DNA from: Aquificales bacterium
Lineage (GTDB): Bacteria > Aquificota > Aquificia > Aquificales > Aquificaceae
Direction of reading: 5' to 3'
Assembly (NCBI GenBank): GCA_015491275.1
Contig: WFWF01000025.1
Coordinates: 1 to 6,241 of the forward strand
DNA length: 6,241 bases
Shown: positions 5,718 to 6,241 of the stretch, one piece after another
Layout: every line of letters begins with the position of its first letter
Numbering within the stretch: the stretch's first letter is position 1
Position numbers and translations under genes: made by a program
The notes under the pieces: generated by a model
Told to the model about the DNA's origin: nothing
Seen by the model: only the letters and a program-made list of their open reading frames with translations
The model's database searches: none

Positions 5718-6241
5718 TCTGATATTTTAGCCTTTAATTCATAAAGACTGTTAAATACAAAGTCCGGAAGAAAACCTTGATTTTCAAGTTCATCCCTCTT
5801 ATACTTAGCCGTTGTCATAAAAATAGTTTTAAGTCCTATATCCCTCGCCCCCATAAGGTCTGTATATATATCATCGCTTATAAGATAAACTTCCTCATCA
5901 GGCAGTCCTTTTAAAGCCATTCTTACAAAATCTCTTGAAGGCTTTCCAAGGTTTGGAAGTTCCTCCTTATAATTCGTAGCTTCAGCTATCATCTTAGCAA
6001 CGGAACCGGCTCCCGGGAAATAAAGCCCGTCAGAATCTTTCACTATTCTGCTAAGATTAACGGGTACAATAGCTGCCTTTTCAAGGAATACCGCGGATGT
6101 TGCAATCTTAAATTTTTCAAAATTCATACCCTTATCCTGACCTATAACGACACCGTCCACCTTATAATCCCTTACAACTTCAAAACCTTCATCTTTAAGA
6201 TAATCCTCAAGCATATTTGTTCCCATAACAAAGATCTTATT
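5705..6241 (-). CDS. HAD-superfamily IIA (NagD-like) phosphatase, C-terminal part (runs off right edge)
   Basis: 178 residues are visible and the frame is still open at the right edge (first visible residues NKIFVMGTNM). The ATG at 6226 is therefore probably an internal Met, and about a third of the protein, including the catalytic DxDGxL motif I, lies outside. Numbered from the first visible codon: KIFVMGTNMLEDYL matches the strand before the subclass IIA cap. GLYFPGAGSVAKMIAEATN near 72-90 and NLGKPSRDF (Lys100, motif III) are typical of the NagD/phosphoglycolate phosphatase group. ISDDIYTDLMGARDIGLKT carries acidic motif IV residues (Asp123, Asp124, Asp128), with Ser where Gly is usual. 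The protein is likely a cytosolic phosphatase for small phosphorylated metabolites; the substrate cannot be told. It lies upstream of lptD and overlaps it by 13 bp, so the two share an mRNA. No specific functional link to LPS export is evident. Confidence 0.85.
   Translation of the reverse strand, partial: NKIFVMGTNMLEDYLKDEGFEVVRDYKVDGVVIGQDKGMNFEKFKIATSAVFLEKAAIVPVNLSRIVKDSDGLYFPGAGSVAKMIAEATNYKEELPNLGKPSRDFVRMALKGLPDEEVYLISDDIYTDLMGARDIGLKTIFMTTAKYKRDELENQGFLPDFVFNSLYELKAKISEWLS

Overview
The window reads as chromosomal DNA of an AT-rich, diderm (outer-membrane) bacterium. The compact layout, the LptD gene and the general look of the proteins would fit a thermophilic Aquificota member such as a Hydrogenobacter or Thermocrinis relative. 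That placement is inference from style, not from a marker gene.

Layout. (1) 1-87, minus strand: the first 29 codons of an inorganic pyrophosphatase (ppa) running off the left edge, with a strong Shine-Dalgarno sequence. (2) 88-173: a short divergent promoter region. (3) 174-968, plus: a ParB/Srx-fold protein with a GQHR motif and no recognisable helix-turn-helix, function unknown. (4) About 969-1763: a decayed insertion sequence. Its DDE transposase has lost its N-terminus and carries an in-frame TAA. A 9-bp direct repeat, CTCTGTGAA, lies at both edges, and the right end holds a bulged inverted repeat and a good sigma70-type promoter. (5) 1764-3736, plus: a translationally coupled pair, homoserine dehydrogenase (hom) and ribulose-phosphate 3-epimerase (rpe). 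(6) 3711-6241, minus: a coupled pair, a HAD-IIA (NagD-like) phosphatase cut by the right edge, then the outer-membrane LPS translocon lptD. The rpe and lptD reading frames converge and overlap by 26 bp.

How it works together. The genes are mostly housekeeping: pyrophosphate removal, the branch to threonine and methionine, the pentose-phosphate/Calvin interconversion, and LPS export. The most interesting features are regulatory and evolutionary. The ParB-like gene and hom both start without a Shine-Dalgarno sequence, just downstream of very similar promoter-like elements (TTGAAAAT, 11-12 nt, GTAARATAA), as expected of leaderless mRNAs. In the hom case that promoter sits at the right edge of the IS remnant, and one copy of the 9-bp repeat contains the hom start codon. 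The transposon may therefore have split an ancestral ParB-like/hom/rpe operon and supplied hom with its present promoter. I see no tRNA, rRNA, CRISPR array, riboswitch or defence system in the window.
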